A DNA stretch of 64,000 nt, from positions 248,001 to 312,000 of the forward strand of contig NZ_AULE01000023.1 in NCBI RefSeq assembly GCF_000425125.1. Reading direction: 5' to 3'. Positions 42,246-50,085 of this stretch are shown one piece after another. A model generated the notes under the pieces. The model worked only from the letters and a program-made list of their open reading frames with translations. It ran no database searches and was not told where the DNA came from. Position 1 is the first letter of the stretch, and the number at the start of each line of letters is the position of its first letter. A program made the translations under genes and the position numbers. This DNA is from Paenibacillus taiwanensis DSM 18679 (GTDB lineage Bacteria > Bacillota > Bacilli > Paenibacillales > Paenibacillaceae).

Positions 42246-42273
42246 ATTGTAACACTTTATCACAAACTTGCAA
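42246..42273 (-). promoter_or_regulatory. Sigma-A promoter of pplA
   Basis: On the minus strand TTGCAA (42273-42268) and TACAAT (42251-42246), 16-base spacer, about 100 bases before the gene. The rest of this 302-base divergent gap to the PadR gene is AT-rich, with no gene seen. Confidence 0.6.
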
Positions 42274-42449
42274 GAGTTTAAGGAATAGTTTTAAAAGGGA
42301 TGTTGTATATCGATAACATTGTTCGCAAAATGATCATATTTTAGTTATTTGCCATAATGGAAATTGTAGGATGGAAACATGATGGACAATTTTATACAAT
42401 AGATTATGTTTCTAAGTTATGACAATGAAATAGACAACGAGGTGTAGAC

Positions 42450-42992
42450 ATGCAAGCAAAAGATATTATATTGGGTCTGCTCATGCAGGGCCCTATGTCT
42501 GGTTATGATATCAAACAACATTATGAAGTGAGCCTCGGTCATTTCTTCGATGCGAGCTATGGTTCGGTATATCCGACCTTGAAGCAGTTAGAGAAGACTG
42601 CTCTTATTGAAAAGGAAACGATTATTCAAGAAGGGAAACCGAACAAGAATCTGTATTCCATTACGGACCAGGGCAAGGAGCAATTTTATCAATATTTATT
42701 TTCTCCTATTCAGGCGGACATTTACCGCTCAGACATTTTGGCTCGCCTCTACTTTGGCAAATTTGGCGATGCACAATCGTTGATTGAGCGGCTTCAAGAA
42801 GCGGTTATCCAGCGGCAAGCGCAATTGGCACAGCTTGAACACGCCTATCACATGCACAAGCAGGACCTTTCTGCTCCGCGTCTTATCTCGCTCCAGTTCG
42901 GCATGGAAGACTACAAAGCCCAGATCAGCGTATTCCAGAAAGGAATACAGTATCTTCGCTCTGAGGAAAGTTTCGAATTCTGGGAGCGATAA
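42450..42992 (+). CDS. PadR-family regulator with C-terminal effector domain
   Basis: A 180-residue PadR protein: winged helix LLMQGPMSGYDIKQHYEVSLGHFFDASYGSVYPTLKQLE and the C-terminal Vir_act_alpha_C-like helical domain (residues 95-175, LARLYFGKFGDAQSLIERL...). Members of this long group dimerise through the C-terminal helices and respond to phenolics or drugs. The gene is divergent from pplA across 302 bases and is followed by the preQ1-regulated transporter. Whether it controls pplA, itself or neither is open. The start has a GAGGTG site. Confidence 0.88.
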   Translation: MQAKDIILGLLMQGPMSGYDIKQHYEVSLGHFFDASYGSVYPTLKQLEKTALIEKETIIQEGKPNKNLYSITDQGKEQFYQYLFSPIQADIYRSDILARLYFGKFGDAQSLIERLQEAVIQRQAQLAQLEHAYHMHKQDLSAPRLISLQFGMEDYKAQISVFQKGIQYLRSEESFEFWER

Positions 42993-43099
42993 CTTTCCAC
43001 TTACATTTCGCTTGGCAACCCCTTGGCAACCCTATGTAGATATGTTACATTGATGTTCGTTGTGTCATTATAAGCCTGTGCTCCGCTCCTTGGGCGGGG

Positions 43100-43140
43100 C
43101 CGCGGTTCGTAACCATCCCGCGTTACCAAAACTAAGGAGG
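43100..43140 (+). promoter_or_regulatory. preQ1-I riboswitch overlapping the ribosome binding site
   Basis: Stem CGCGG/CCGCG encloses a 12-base loop (TTCGTAACCATC). An A-rich tail, TTACCAAAACTAAGG, follows, as in the Thermoanaerobacter preQ1 translational switch. The tail runs into the AAGGAGG ribosome site, so ligand should close the site by pseudoknot pairing. The next gene is a queuosine precursor transporter, the expected target. Confidence 0.75.
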
Positions 43141-43146
43141 AATTAT

Positions 43147-43860
43147 ATGTTTAATGCTTGGTGGGGAGTGCTGTTCGTATTCACGAACTTTGCATTCTTC
43201 CTTATTTGTTATCGTTTTTTTGGTAAATACGGTCTTTATGCCTGGATCGGTGTAATGACGGTAGTAGCCAACATTCAAGTCGTCAAGACGATTGAGATGC
43301 TAGGCATCGTCATGACACTGGGGAATACAGCCAATGCGACGCTCTTTTTAACGACCGACTTATTAAATGAAAAGTATGGTGCCCGCGAAGCGCGACGTGC
43401 CGTCTGGTTTGGATTTTTTACACTCATTATGACGACGGTCATTATGCAGATGGCGCTTATTTTCACACCCCAGACCGGAGATTTGGCACAACAATCGTTG
43501 GAGCAAATATTCGGCTTGATGCCCCGCATTGCGGCGGGAAGCTTGACAGCTTACTTTGTCAGCCAGTTCCTTGACGTGAAACTGTTCAGTCTAGTGAAGG
43601 CTAAGTACGGCAAGAAGAATCAGCTATGGATTAGAAGCAATCTAAGCACAGGGATTAGTCAGTTGGCCGATTCCTTTGTGTTTTGTATGATTGCATTTGG
43701 CGGATTCTATACTTGGGACATCTGGTTCCAAATTTTTATGACCACATATGCTGTGAAATTAATTGTCTCCGTTGCATCGACCCCATTCCTGTATTGGGCT
43801 AGAAGCTTCCGTGTACGTCAGTTTGATCATACAGATGAAACAGCAGCAAACCAACCTTAA
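43147..43860 (+). CDS. Queuosine precursor transporter (VUT/YhhQ family)
   Basis: A 237-residue membrane protein with six or so helices. The family blocks are clear: NATLFLTTDLLNEKYGAREARRAVWFGFF, FLDVKLFSLVKAKYGKKNQLWIRSNLSTGISQLADS and AVKLIVSVASTPFLYW. The family takes up preQ0, preQ1 or queuine for tRNA queuosine. The ATG at 43147 lies six bases after AAGGAGG; an earlier in-frame start would overlap the riboswitch. The preQ1 riboswitch gives feedback control. A strong terminator follows. Confidence 0.9.
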   Translation: MFNAWWGVLFVFTNFAFFLICYRFFGKYGLYAWIGVMTVVANIQVVKTIEMLGIVMTLGNTANATLFLTTDLLNEKYGAREARRAVWFGFFTLIMTTVIMQMALIFTPQTGDLAQQSLEQIFGLMPRIAAGSLTAYFVSQFLDVKLFSLVKAKYGKKNQLWIRSNLSTGISQLADSFVFCMIAFGGFYTWDIWFQIFMTTYAVKLIVSVASTPFLYWARSFRVRQFDHTDETAANQP

Positions 43861-43869
43861 AGGTTGTAC

Positions 43870-43934
43870 AAACCTTAATCATTGTCCCATTCGTGCGTAT
43901 GCGAAAGAAGTGGGGGAGTGATTAAGGTTTTTTT
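43870..43934 (+). terminator. Terminator after the queuosine precursor transporter
   Basis: AAACCTTAATCA pairs with TGATTAAGGTTT, with further pairing inside (CCCATTC/GAAGTGGG), followed by TTTTT. Confidence 0.9.
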
Positions 43935-44267
43935 GTGTATTATATGTACATTTTATGTGCAAAAACAAGTTAAAATGTTACGAATGTAACTTCTTGATGT
44001 AGAAATAAATGCGTAATTTATATCGCTTATACTTTATGGATGCGCGTGTCAGAAGTGAAATAGGCTGTAAAAGGGACAGTGTTTTATAGAAGCGGTCTGT
44101 CTGTACAGTGGATAGCCTCAAGTTGATAGGGGAATGTAAAATTTTACGTGCTCTAAATGAATATTATGGTGAAAATTATAGCGCAATAATGTAAAAAATA
44201 TTGTCAAATTTTTTTACAAAAGTATTGCTCCTCTTCAAACCGTAGCTTATAATGAGATCACCATCCT

Positions 44268-44281
44268 TGTAAGCGATTACA
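44268..44281. promoter_or_regulatory. cre (CcpA) site before the solute-binding lipoprotein gene
   Basis: TGTAAGCGATTACA matches the cre consensus TGWAANCGNTNWCA at every position, 110 bases before the start codon. The 330 AT-rich bases before it, back to the terminator at 43934, hold no gene I can support. Confidence 0.75.
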
Positions 44282-44391
44282 TTAATAGTGCGCTTCTGTT
44301 CAAAGCCATACGTTTGTATACGTTCAGAGTGCTCTTTAACTACTAGTTATGGAGGTTCTGATACAACAAAGATCAACTAGGGGGAATAAGT

Positions 44392-45891
44392 ATGAACAAA
44401 GGAAAAAGAGTACTACTTCTCACGCTTATAATGGTGCTGGCATCTGCAATGCTGCTGTCTGCTTGTGGCAGTGGCGGCGGCTCAACAACCGAAGGAAAAG
44501 AATCAGGCAAACCTGCTGACAAAAAAGAAGAGAAGCCTGTTGAGCTTGTATGGTATACGATTGGTACGCCACAGAAGGATACGAAGGAAGTTTTTGAAAA
44601 AGTAAGTGCATACACGAAAGAAAAAATAAATGCCACAATTGACATTAAAATGCTGGATTGGGGCGATTACGACAAGAAGATGCAAGTAATTGCTGCATCT
44701 GGAGAGCCATACGATATTGCCTTTACCTGCTCATGGGCGTTTAACTATGTAAACAACGCGCAAAAGGGTGCGTTTTACAAGATGAATGACCTGTTGGATC
44801 AGTATGGCAGCGGTATTAAGGAAGTCGTACATCCATCCTTCCTTGAGGGCGCCAAAATTAAAGGTGAACTGTACGCTATTCCGGTCAACAAAGAGCTGCC
44901 CGCACAGCGCGTATACCGATTCAATCAGACCTTGGTTGACAAATATAAGTTCGACATTACAAAAATAAAAACTCTTGAAGATTTGGAGCCGATGCTAAAA
45001 ACCGTTACAGAACAAGAGAAGATCAAACCGATCGCCTCCAAAATCGGCCTGCCCCAAATGTATGATTATTTGATCGATGCTAAGATTCCAATTGGTGTGC
45101 CGCTTCATGCTACAGAGCCGAAGCTTCAGATTACGCTGGATACACCAGAACAGATGAAACAGTATGAGACGATGCACCGCTATTACAAAGCAGGCTTTAT
45201 GCCGTCGGATGTATCTACTTATACCGATGCTAATGCAAGTGATGCGTTGAAGACAGGCAGATGGTTTGTGGATACTGCACATTACCAACCATTTGCAGAG
45301 TCGAGCTGGTCGCAGGGCATTCCGGACAAAGTGGTCGTGCAGCCTGCGGAAGAAGCAATGGTATACAACTGGTCTGTGACAGGCTCCATGATGGCGATTT
45401 CGGCAACTTCGAAATATCCAGAGAAGGCGATGGAGTTTATTAATTTGCTGAATACGGACAAATACTTGCGTAACTTAGTTAACAATGGTATCGAAGGTAA
45501 GCACTATAAACGTGTGGACGATCAGACGATTGAGCCGCTTCCTGCAAGAAAAGAGGGTTATGACGTGCCGCAGTTTACTCTCGGCAATTTCTTCTTGCTG
45601 GATCTGCTGCCTGAAGATCCGAAAGACAAGTGGAAGCAATTTGAGGACTTTAACAACTCGGCTAAAAATGCACCGCTGCTTGGCTTCACGCTGGATACAT
45701 CTAAAATTCGTAGTGAAATTGCGGCTGTACAGAACGTTTCCGATGAATTCGATAAAACATTAACAACAGGTACAGTTGACCCTAAAGTGTTTGTCCCTAA
45801 AGCGATGGAGAAATACAAGGCGGCTGGCATCGAGAAATTGATGGAAGAAGCGCAGCGTCAAATTGATGAATGGGTGAAATCCAAGAAATAA
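44392..45891 (+). CDS. Extracellular solute-binding lipoprotein (DUF3502 type)
   Basis: A 499-residue lipoprotein: signal MNKGKRVLLLTLIMVLASAM, lipobox LLSAC, then a two-lobed sugar-binding fold (VELVWYTIGTPQKDTKEVFEK start, YDIAFTCSWAFNYVNNAQKGAFY hinge region). The C-terminus (LDTSKIRSEIAAVQNV..., KYKAAGIEKLMEEAQRQIDEW) is the DUF3502 region of Paenibacillus LipO-type binding proteins, which normally work with LplB and YtcP permeases for oligosaccharides. No permease genes are here, so it must share permeases or act alone. The cre site predicts glucose repression. A sulfatase gene follows. Confidence 0.88.
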   Translation: MNKGKRVLLLTLIMVLASAMLLSACGSGGGSTTEGKESGKPADKKEEKPVELVWYTIGTPQKDTKEVFEKVSAYTKEKINATIDIKMLDWGDYDKKMQVIAASGEPYDIAFTCSWAFNYVNNAQKGAFYKMNDLLDQYGSGIKEVVHPSFLEGAKIKGELYAIPVNKELPAQRVYRFNQTLVDKYKFDITKIKTLEDLEPMLKTVTEQEKIKPIASKIGLPQMYDYLIDAKIPIGVPLHATEPKLQITLDTPEQMKQYETMHRYYKAGFMPSDVSTYTDANASDALKTGRWFVDTAHYQPFAESSWSQGIPDKVVVQPAEEAMVYNWSVTGSMMAISATSKYPEKAMEFINLLNTDKYLRNLVNNGIEGKHYKRVDDQTIEPLPARKEGYDVPQFTLGNFFLLDLLPEDPKDKWKQFEDFNNSAKNAPLLGFTLDTSKIRSEIAAVQNVSDEFDKTLTTGTVDPKVFVPKAMEKYKAAGIEKLMEEAQRQIDEWVKSKK

Positions 45892-45900
45892 GGATGATAC

Positions 45901-45928
45901 GAAGCCGCAGCCATTAGGCTCCGGCTTC
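45901..45928 (+). other. Short intercistronic hairpin
   Basis: GAAGCCG (45901-45907) pairs with CGGCTTC (45922-45928) with no T run. It could lower expression of the sulfatase relative to the binding protein. Confidence 0.4.
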
Positions 45929-45962
45929 GTGCTGTTGAATGAGAAGGAGGAGAAAGGTGAAC

Positions 45963-47486
45963 ATGTCGACAAAGCATATATCGAACAAACCTAACATCGT
46001 GTTTATTGTGACGGATCAGCAGCGACGGGATACGTTATCCTGTTATGACGCGGACACGTTATGTCAGACACCGAATCTGGATCGTCTAGCGGCAGAAGGG
46101 GTCGTATTTGATAACGCCTATGCTAGCTTTCCGGTTTGTACGCCTGCTCGGGCTTCTATGCAGACAGGCATGTACCCATTTAAGCATGGGATGCAAAACA
46201 ATACGTATTCTCCTGGCTGTCTAGTGAACGAGCTTCCACAAACGGACTATTTGCTTAGCCGCCAACTCAAAGAACGTGCTGGCTACAGCGTAGGCCACAC
46301 TGGCAAATGGCATCTGGGGCAAGGGCCAACAGATCGGGACTTATTCGAAAGAAATTTGAAATATATCGAATTTCCTGACATGGCTGCGGGCAATCGTTCA
46401 CTGCCCACCGACGTAGGATATGAGGGTGATAACTTCCCAGGACATGGCGGCGGTGGCTGGGATTATGCGCAATTCCGTAAATATTTAGTTGAGCAGGGAC
46501 TGGAACTCAAAATTGAGAATCGTATTAGTGGGCATTATGGAGGTCATTTTGGAGCTGAAGTTACTTCTCCAGTAGAAACGACAGTTGAACATTACATTAC
46601 GGATCGCGCAATGATCCATATGGACCACTTTCTGGAACGGGAGGAGCCGTTTATGATGGCTATCCACTATTGGGGGCCACATGAGCCTTATATTGCGCCG
46701 ACAGATACATTGGACTTGTACCGAAACGTGAGAATTCCACCTTGGCGGAACTTCAAGGATGACGGGAATGCAAAGCCTACGATACACAACGTAAAGCGAA
46801 GTTTGGTACAAGAGTGGGAAACGTTTGAACCATTTGTGAAACATTATTATGCAGTCATGACCCATATCGACCGCCAGGTTGGACGTATCGTGCAGTATTT
46901 GCAAGACAAGGGAGTCTATGACGATACGGTCATTATGTTCTGTGCAGATCATGGCGAATCGCTTGGCATTCATGGCGGCTTATGTGACAAAGGATTTTTT
47001 ATGTATGATGAAACATGCCGCATTCCACTTATCGTGAAGCCTGCTGCGGGTGGTGGAGAGGGAGGGCGCAAGGTAGAGCATATGGTAGGCACTTGCGACC
47101 TTTACGCTACCCTGTTATGTTACGCAGGTATTTCCGAGCTCCATCATGGGGCAGACGGACGTTCGCTAGAACCGATTGTGAGAGGGGAACCAGTGGCGGA
47201 TTGGCCGGATGCGGTTGTGACGGAATTTACGGGGCTAGGCAGCTTGTTATGTTCACAACGGATGATTCGTATGGGGAATTATAAGTATGTGTTTAACGGT
47301 GGCGACATTGATGAGCTATACGATCTGAAGTGTGATCCCTATGAAATGCATAATCGGATTCAAGATGAGGAGTACGCGGAAGTGCTGCGTTGTATGCGAT
47401 TACGTTTGGCGGATTGGATGGAAGAGCATCAAGACCATCTCGTTGTGGAATACCGATTGTTACGGCTAAGGGATGTAGGTGTTTAA
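45963..47486 (+). CDS. Sulfatase (formylglycine-dependent, type I)
   Basis: A 507-residue arylsulfatase-family enzyme without a signal peptide. NIVFIVTDQQRRDT holds metal ligands. The catalytic Cys59 lies in CTPARASMQTG (pattern C-T-P-A-R), which must be oxidised to formylglycine. GHTGKWHLG and FCADHGESLG supply further active-site residues. The likely substrate is a sulfated sugar taken up with the upstream binding protein. The ATG at 45963 follows AAGGAGGAGAAAGGTG; the open frame begins 24 bases earlier. No maturase gene adjoins; an oxygen-dependent FGE or anaerobic maturase elsewhere would be needed. Alkaline phosphatase-superfamily phosphonate hydrolases are an alternative. Confidence 0.87.
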   Translation: MSTKHISNKPNIVFIVTDQQRRDTLSCYDADTLCQTPNLDRLAAEGVVFDNAYASFPVCTPARASMQTGMYPFKHGMQNNTYSPGCLVNELPQTDYLLSRQLKERAGYSVGHTGKWHLGQGPTDRDLFERNLKYIEFPDMAAGNRSLPTDVGYEGDNFPGHGGGGWDYAQFRKYLVEQGLELKIENRISGHYGGHFGAEVTSPVETTVEHYITDRAMIHMDHFLEREEPFMMAIHYWGPHEPYIAPTDTLDLYRNVRIPPWRNFKDDGNAKPTIHNVKRSLVQEWETFEPFVKHYYAVMTHIDRQVGRIVQYLQDKGVYDDTVIMFCADHGESLGIHGGLCDKGFFMYDETCRIPLIVKPAAGGGEGGRKVEHMVGTCDLYATLLCYAGISELHHGADGRSLEPIVRGEPVADWPDAVVTEFTGLGSLLCSQRMIRMGNYKYVFNGGDIDELYDLKCDPYEMHNRIQDEEYAEVLRCMRLRLADWMEEHQDHLVVEYRLLRLRDVGV

Positions 47487-47550
47487 ACTACAGCATTGAT
47501 TTGGCCAATAAAGTTATCGTTAACAAAATGAGTTGATAAACATTTGAAGG

Positions 47551-47590
47551 AACAGGCAGCTGGGATTAGGTACTCGGCTGCCTGTTTGGG
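47551..47590 (+). terminator. Terminator after the sulfatase gene
   Basis: AACAGGCAGC pairs with GCTGCCTGTT across a 16-base loop, followed by TGGGTTATT. Confidence 0.7.
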
Positions 47591-47737
47591 TTATTATTTA
47601 GGGAGGAGCATGACGTTGCAGGTCTGTGGCAAGCAAGGTGTTGTCTCGCACAAGGCTGCTGCCATTTCATTAATGAGATGCCTTTTAGAACGATTAAAGT
47701 GTTATAATATGTAAAATGAAAAAAGAGGGGTGCGCCA

Positions 47738-48106
47738 TTGAAAACGAGCACGTCCTGTTTGATAAGCGCTATGTTATTAAGCGTCTCCTTTGTTGTAGGC
47801 ATGGGGCTACACGGGCAATGGAGCCATACCCGAGATGCCGTTGTAGTACATCGCGAACAACCCCCGACTCCAGCTGACTTCCATGAAAATGAAATCATGG
47901 ATGAAGCTCAACTGGCAGCTTACCTCCATATGACAACCCAAGAGCTTCAAAATGTGATTGTAACGGATGACCTTTTGAAGAAAAATGTTACGATTTATGA
48001 TACCTATAGATTTATCCCTTATGGCATATTGGGCAGCAAGAAAGTGTTTCTCAAAACACACATTGATAAGTGGTTGGACTATATTACACGCAGTCCTGTA
48101 AAATAG
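47738..48106 (+). CDS. Small membrane-anchored protein with excisionase-like fold region
   Basis: A 122-residue protein that begins at TTG after AGAGGGG. It has an N-terminal hydrophobic segment (residues 7-24) that should act as a signal anchor. The rest (IMDEAQLAAYLHMTTQELQNVI...YRFIPYGILGSKKVFLKTHIDKWLDY) follows the HTH_17/excisionase pattern: a helix-turn-helix, a linker and a final helix of the EIDEWL type. Such a domain on the outer side of the membrane cannot bind DNA, unless the anchor faces inward. The function is unknown. It is a single gene, convergent with the ZIP gene. Confidence 0.6.
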   Translation: MKTSTSCLISAMLLSVSFVVGMGLHGQWSHTRDAVVVHREQPPTPADFHENEIMDEAQLAAYLHMTTQELQNVIVTDDLLKKNVTIYDTYRFIPYGILGSKKVFLKTHIDKWLDYITRSPVK

Positions 48107-48134
48107 CTATTCGTCACTGCACGATATGTCTATC

Positions 48135-48872
48135 TTAAATCCACTCGATTAAGGCGACCATCGTAATTAGACCTAGCAAAAAGGATACGGTGGCAGAGCG
48201 CTGGTGTCCGTCGCCATGACTTTCTGGAATAAGCTCCTTATACACGATAAACATCATTGCACCAGCAGCAAAGGACAATCCGTAAGGCACCATATTGCTC
48301 ACAACGGTACTTAGCAAATAACCAATCAGACTTGTCACGATCTCAACCGCGCCAGTCAGCGTCGCAATAAAGAGCGCCTTTAATCGGCTAACCTGCTGAT
48401 TCACTAAAAACAAAGCAACCAGAAAGCCCTCGGGTGCATTTTGCAAGCCGATGGAAAGGGCAATTAAGGGTCCTAGTGTATCATTGCTGCTAGCATAACT
48501 TACACCTACGGATAGACCTTCCGGCAGGTTGTGCATTGTGATGGCCGCAATGATCAGCAAGGAGCGCTTGTCGATATTGGCAACGCCCCGAACTACGCCT
48601 GAATTTTCAAGATCAAGGTGTGGTACGGCTTTTTCCAACAAGAGCAGTGTAAAGCATCCAAGCATAATACCGATAGCAAGTACGAATACATTTGAATGCG
48701 CCAACGCTTCCGGTATAAGACTCATCATGGAGGCGGAAGTCATAATGCCAGCGGTATAAGCGAGCAGAATATCGCGCCAACGATGTGTCATGTTTCTCAA
48801 AAATAAAATGGGGATAGCCCCCAAGCCTGTAGACAGTGCTGACACCGTACTGCCAATCAAGACGTCGTTCAT
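48135..48872 (-). CDS. ZIP-family divalent metal transporter
   Basis: A 245-residue protein with about eight helices. The metal-binding motifs of the ZIP family are present: MHNLPEGLSVGVSY in helix 4 and GLQNAPEGFLVALFLV in helix 5. ZIP proteins bring zinc or other divalent metals into the cytoplasm. It is closest in style to ZupT-like and GufA-like bacterial members. It stands alone, with no Zur-like site that I can see upstream. Confidence 0.9.
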   Translation of the reverse strand: MNDVLIGSTVSALSTGLGAIPILFLRNMTHRWRDILLAYTAGIMTSASMMSLIPEALAHSNVFVLAIGIMLGCFTLLLLEKAVPHLDLENSGVVRGVANIDKRSLLIIAAITMHNLPEGLSVGVSYASSNDTLGPLIALSIGLQNAPEGFLVALFLVNQQVSRLKALFIATLTGAVEIVTSLIGYLLSTVVSNMVPYGLSFAAGAMMFIVYKELIPESHGDGHQRSATVSFLLGLITMVALIEWI

Positions 48873-48970
48873 CTTAGTTGTTATCCTCCTGTCTAGTCCG
48901 TCTAATGATTGAAATACAACGTAACATTGATACTCCCGTGCGTTGTAGGGTTACGATAGAGTATGCATAT

Positions 48971-49447
48971 TTATCGGGATGTGCGCCCAAAGAAACTATT
49001 CTTAAACGTATGTTGCAAATAGGAAGAGTGATACTGATCTGCCATGAGAGCTAGCCACTGCACTACAGGAAGCCAGGATTCAGGCAAGAATAAAGCCGAA
49101 TCATACACCTTATCATCCTTCGCAGCCAGTCCATTTTGCAACAAGGCTTCATACTGAATACGTTCCTCTAGGGAAACATGCTTGCTGACGTAACCCCACA
49201 TATGTTCTATTGATGTACGTAAACCAGCTGGCGAATAAGGGATATGGTGCTGAGTATAGAGCAAGTCTACTTGAATTTGTTCGTAGTCCGCCACACTTTT
49301 CGCTTGGCTAAATTGAGCGGCTATCTCTTTGTAGTATCGGTAACCACGTGCCATAATATCATATTTCATTCCCGCCCACAGCTGTTCGGTGTATCGGCGT
49401 ATGTCCGATAGCTTATAAAGTTGAGAGGGATCGTTCTGTGTATTCAT
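48971..49447 (-). CDS. DUF1722-like (YbgA domain) protein
   Basis: A 158-residue soluble protein. RRYTEQLWAGMKYDIMARGYRYYKEIAAQ and IEHMWGYVSKHVSLEERIQYEALLQNG fit the DUF1722 pattern (W..KY..MA, H..GY.... L...E). In other bacteria this domain is often joined to DUF523 or lies beside photolyase genes, but here it is free. Helical throughout. The function is not known, and the assignment is from pattern only. Confidence 0.6.
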   Translation of the reverse strand: MNTQNDPSQLYKLSDIRRYTEQLWAGMKYDIMARGYRYYKEIAAQFSQAKSVADYEQIQVDLLYTQHHIPYSPAGLRTSIEHMWGYVSKHVSLEERIQYEALLQNGLAAKDDKVYDSALFLPESWLPVVQWLALMADQYHSSYLQHTFKNSFFGRTSR

Positions 49448-49542
49448 CGGTATCGCTCCCTATTTAATGAAGAGTGCTTGATCACTTGCTCCAGAAATGT
49501 TGCTCTTTCATCATAACATGTCAAATCGATGATGGATTATGC

Positions 49543-49571
49543 TGGACATTCAGAGAGGTCAGGTCTATAAT
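49543..49571 (+). promoter_or_regulatory. Sigma-A promoter of the TPP-controlled operon
   Basis: TGGACA (49543-49548) and TATAAT (49566-49571), 17-base spacer, about 45 bases before the riboswitch. Confidence 0.7.
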
Positions 49572-49612
49572 TACGTGTGAAAAGTCGTGTCATCACCACT
49601 TGAATTGAATAG

Positions 49613-49706
49613 GACGCTAGGGGAGCTGGAATAAGGCCGGCTGAGATCGTATCCCACAAGATACTGACCCTTTCACCTGATCTGGGTAATGCCAGCGTAG
49701 GTAAGA
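49613..49706 (+). promoter_or_regulatory. TPP riboswitch (THI element)
   Basis: The conserved parts are in order: CTAGGGGAGCT, GGCTGAGAT, ACCCTTTCACCTGATCTGG and GTAATGCCAGCGTAGG. It binds thiamine pyrophosphate. The following genes encode a thiamine-precursor ABC transporter, the standard target. Confidence 0.93.
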
Positions 49707-49917
49707 CGTATGATGGTGTATAGAGTAACAGTGAAGCACTGTGCAGCTAGTTAACAGTACAAGCGATGCTACATCTCGAATAGGTTCTTGGTTAGCTGTT
49801 CCGAATAGGGATACTAGAATCAAGGTGATGCCATTAAAGACGAGATGACGAACGATCGTTGCCTGTTCTAGTAGTAAGCTGCTTTATGTTATCGCCATCC
49901 TTATAGACGCAGCTGGT

Positions 49918-49946
49918 AACGCCCCAATATTTTGGGGCGTTTTTTA
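49918..49946 (+). terminator. Terminator in the TPP leader
   Basis: AACGCCCC (49918-49925) pairs with GGGGCGTT (49934-49941), followed by TTTTT. It is about 210 bases after the aptamer and 140 before the first gene, so TPP control is probably by termination. The long stretch between has no gene. Confidence 0.88.
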
Positions 49947-50085
49947 GTATACGTTGTTTGATACGGTGCTATGGTTATACCCTGTAACAGTTGGAAGTTA
50001 GATCGTTCAATGAATCGGTGATGCTGCATGCTGCCCTGCAAGGGCAAAATAGGATACAGCTAGAGGACATTAGGAGGGGTAACAC

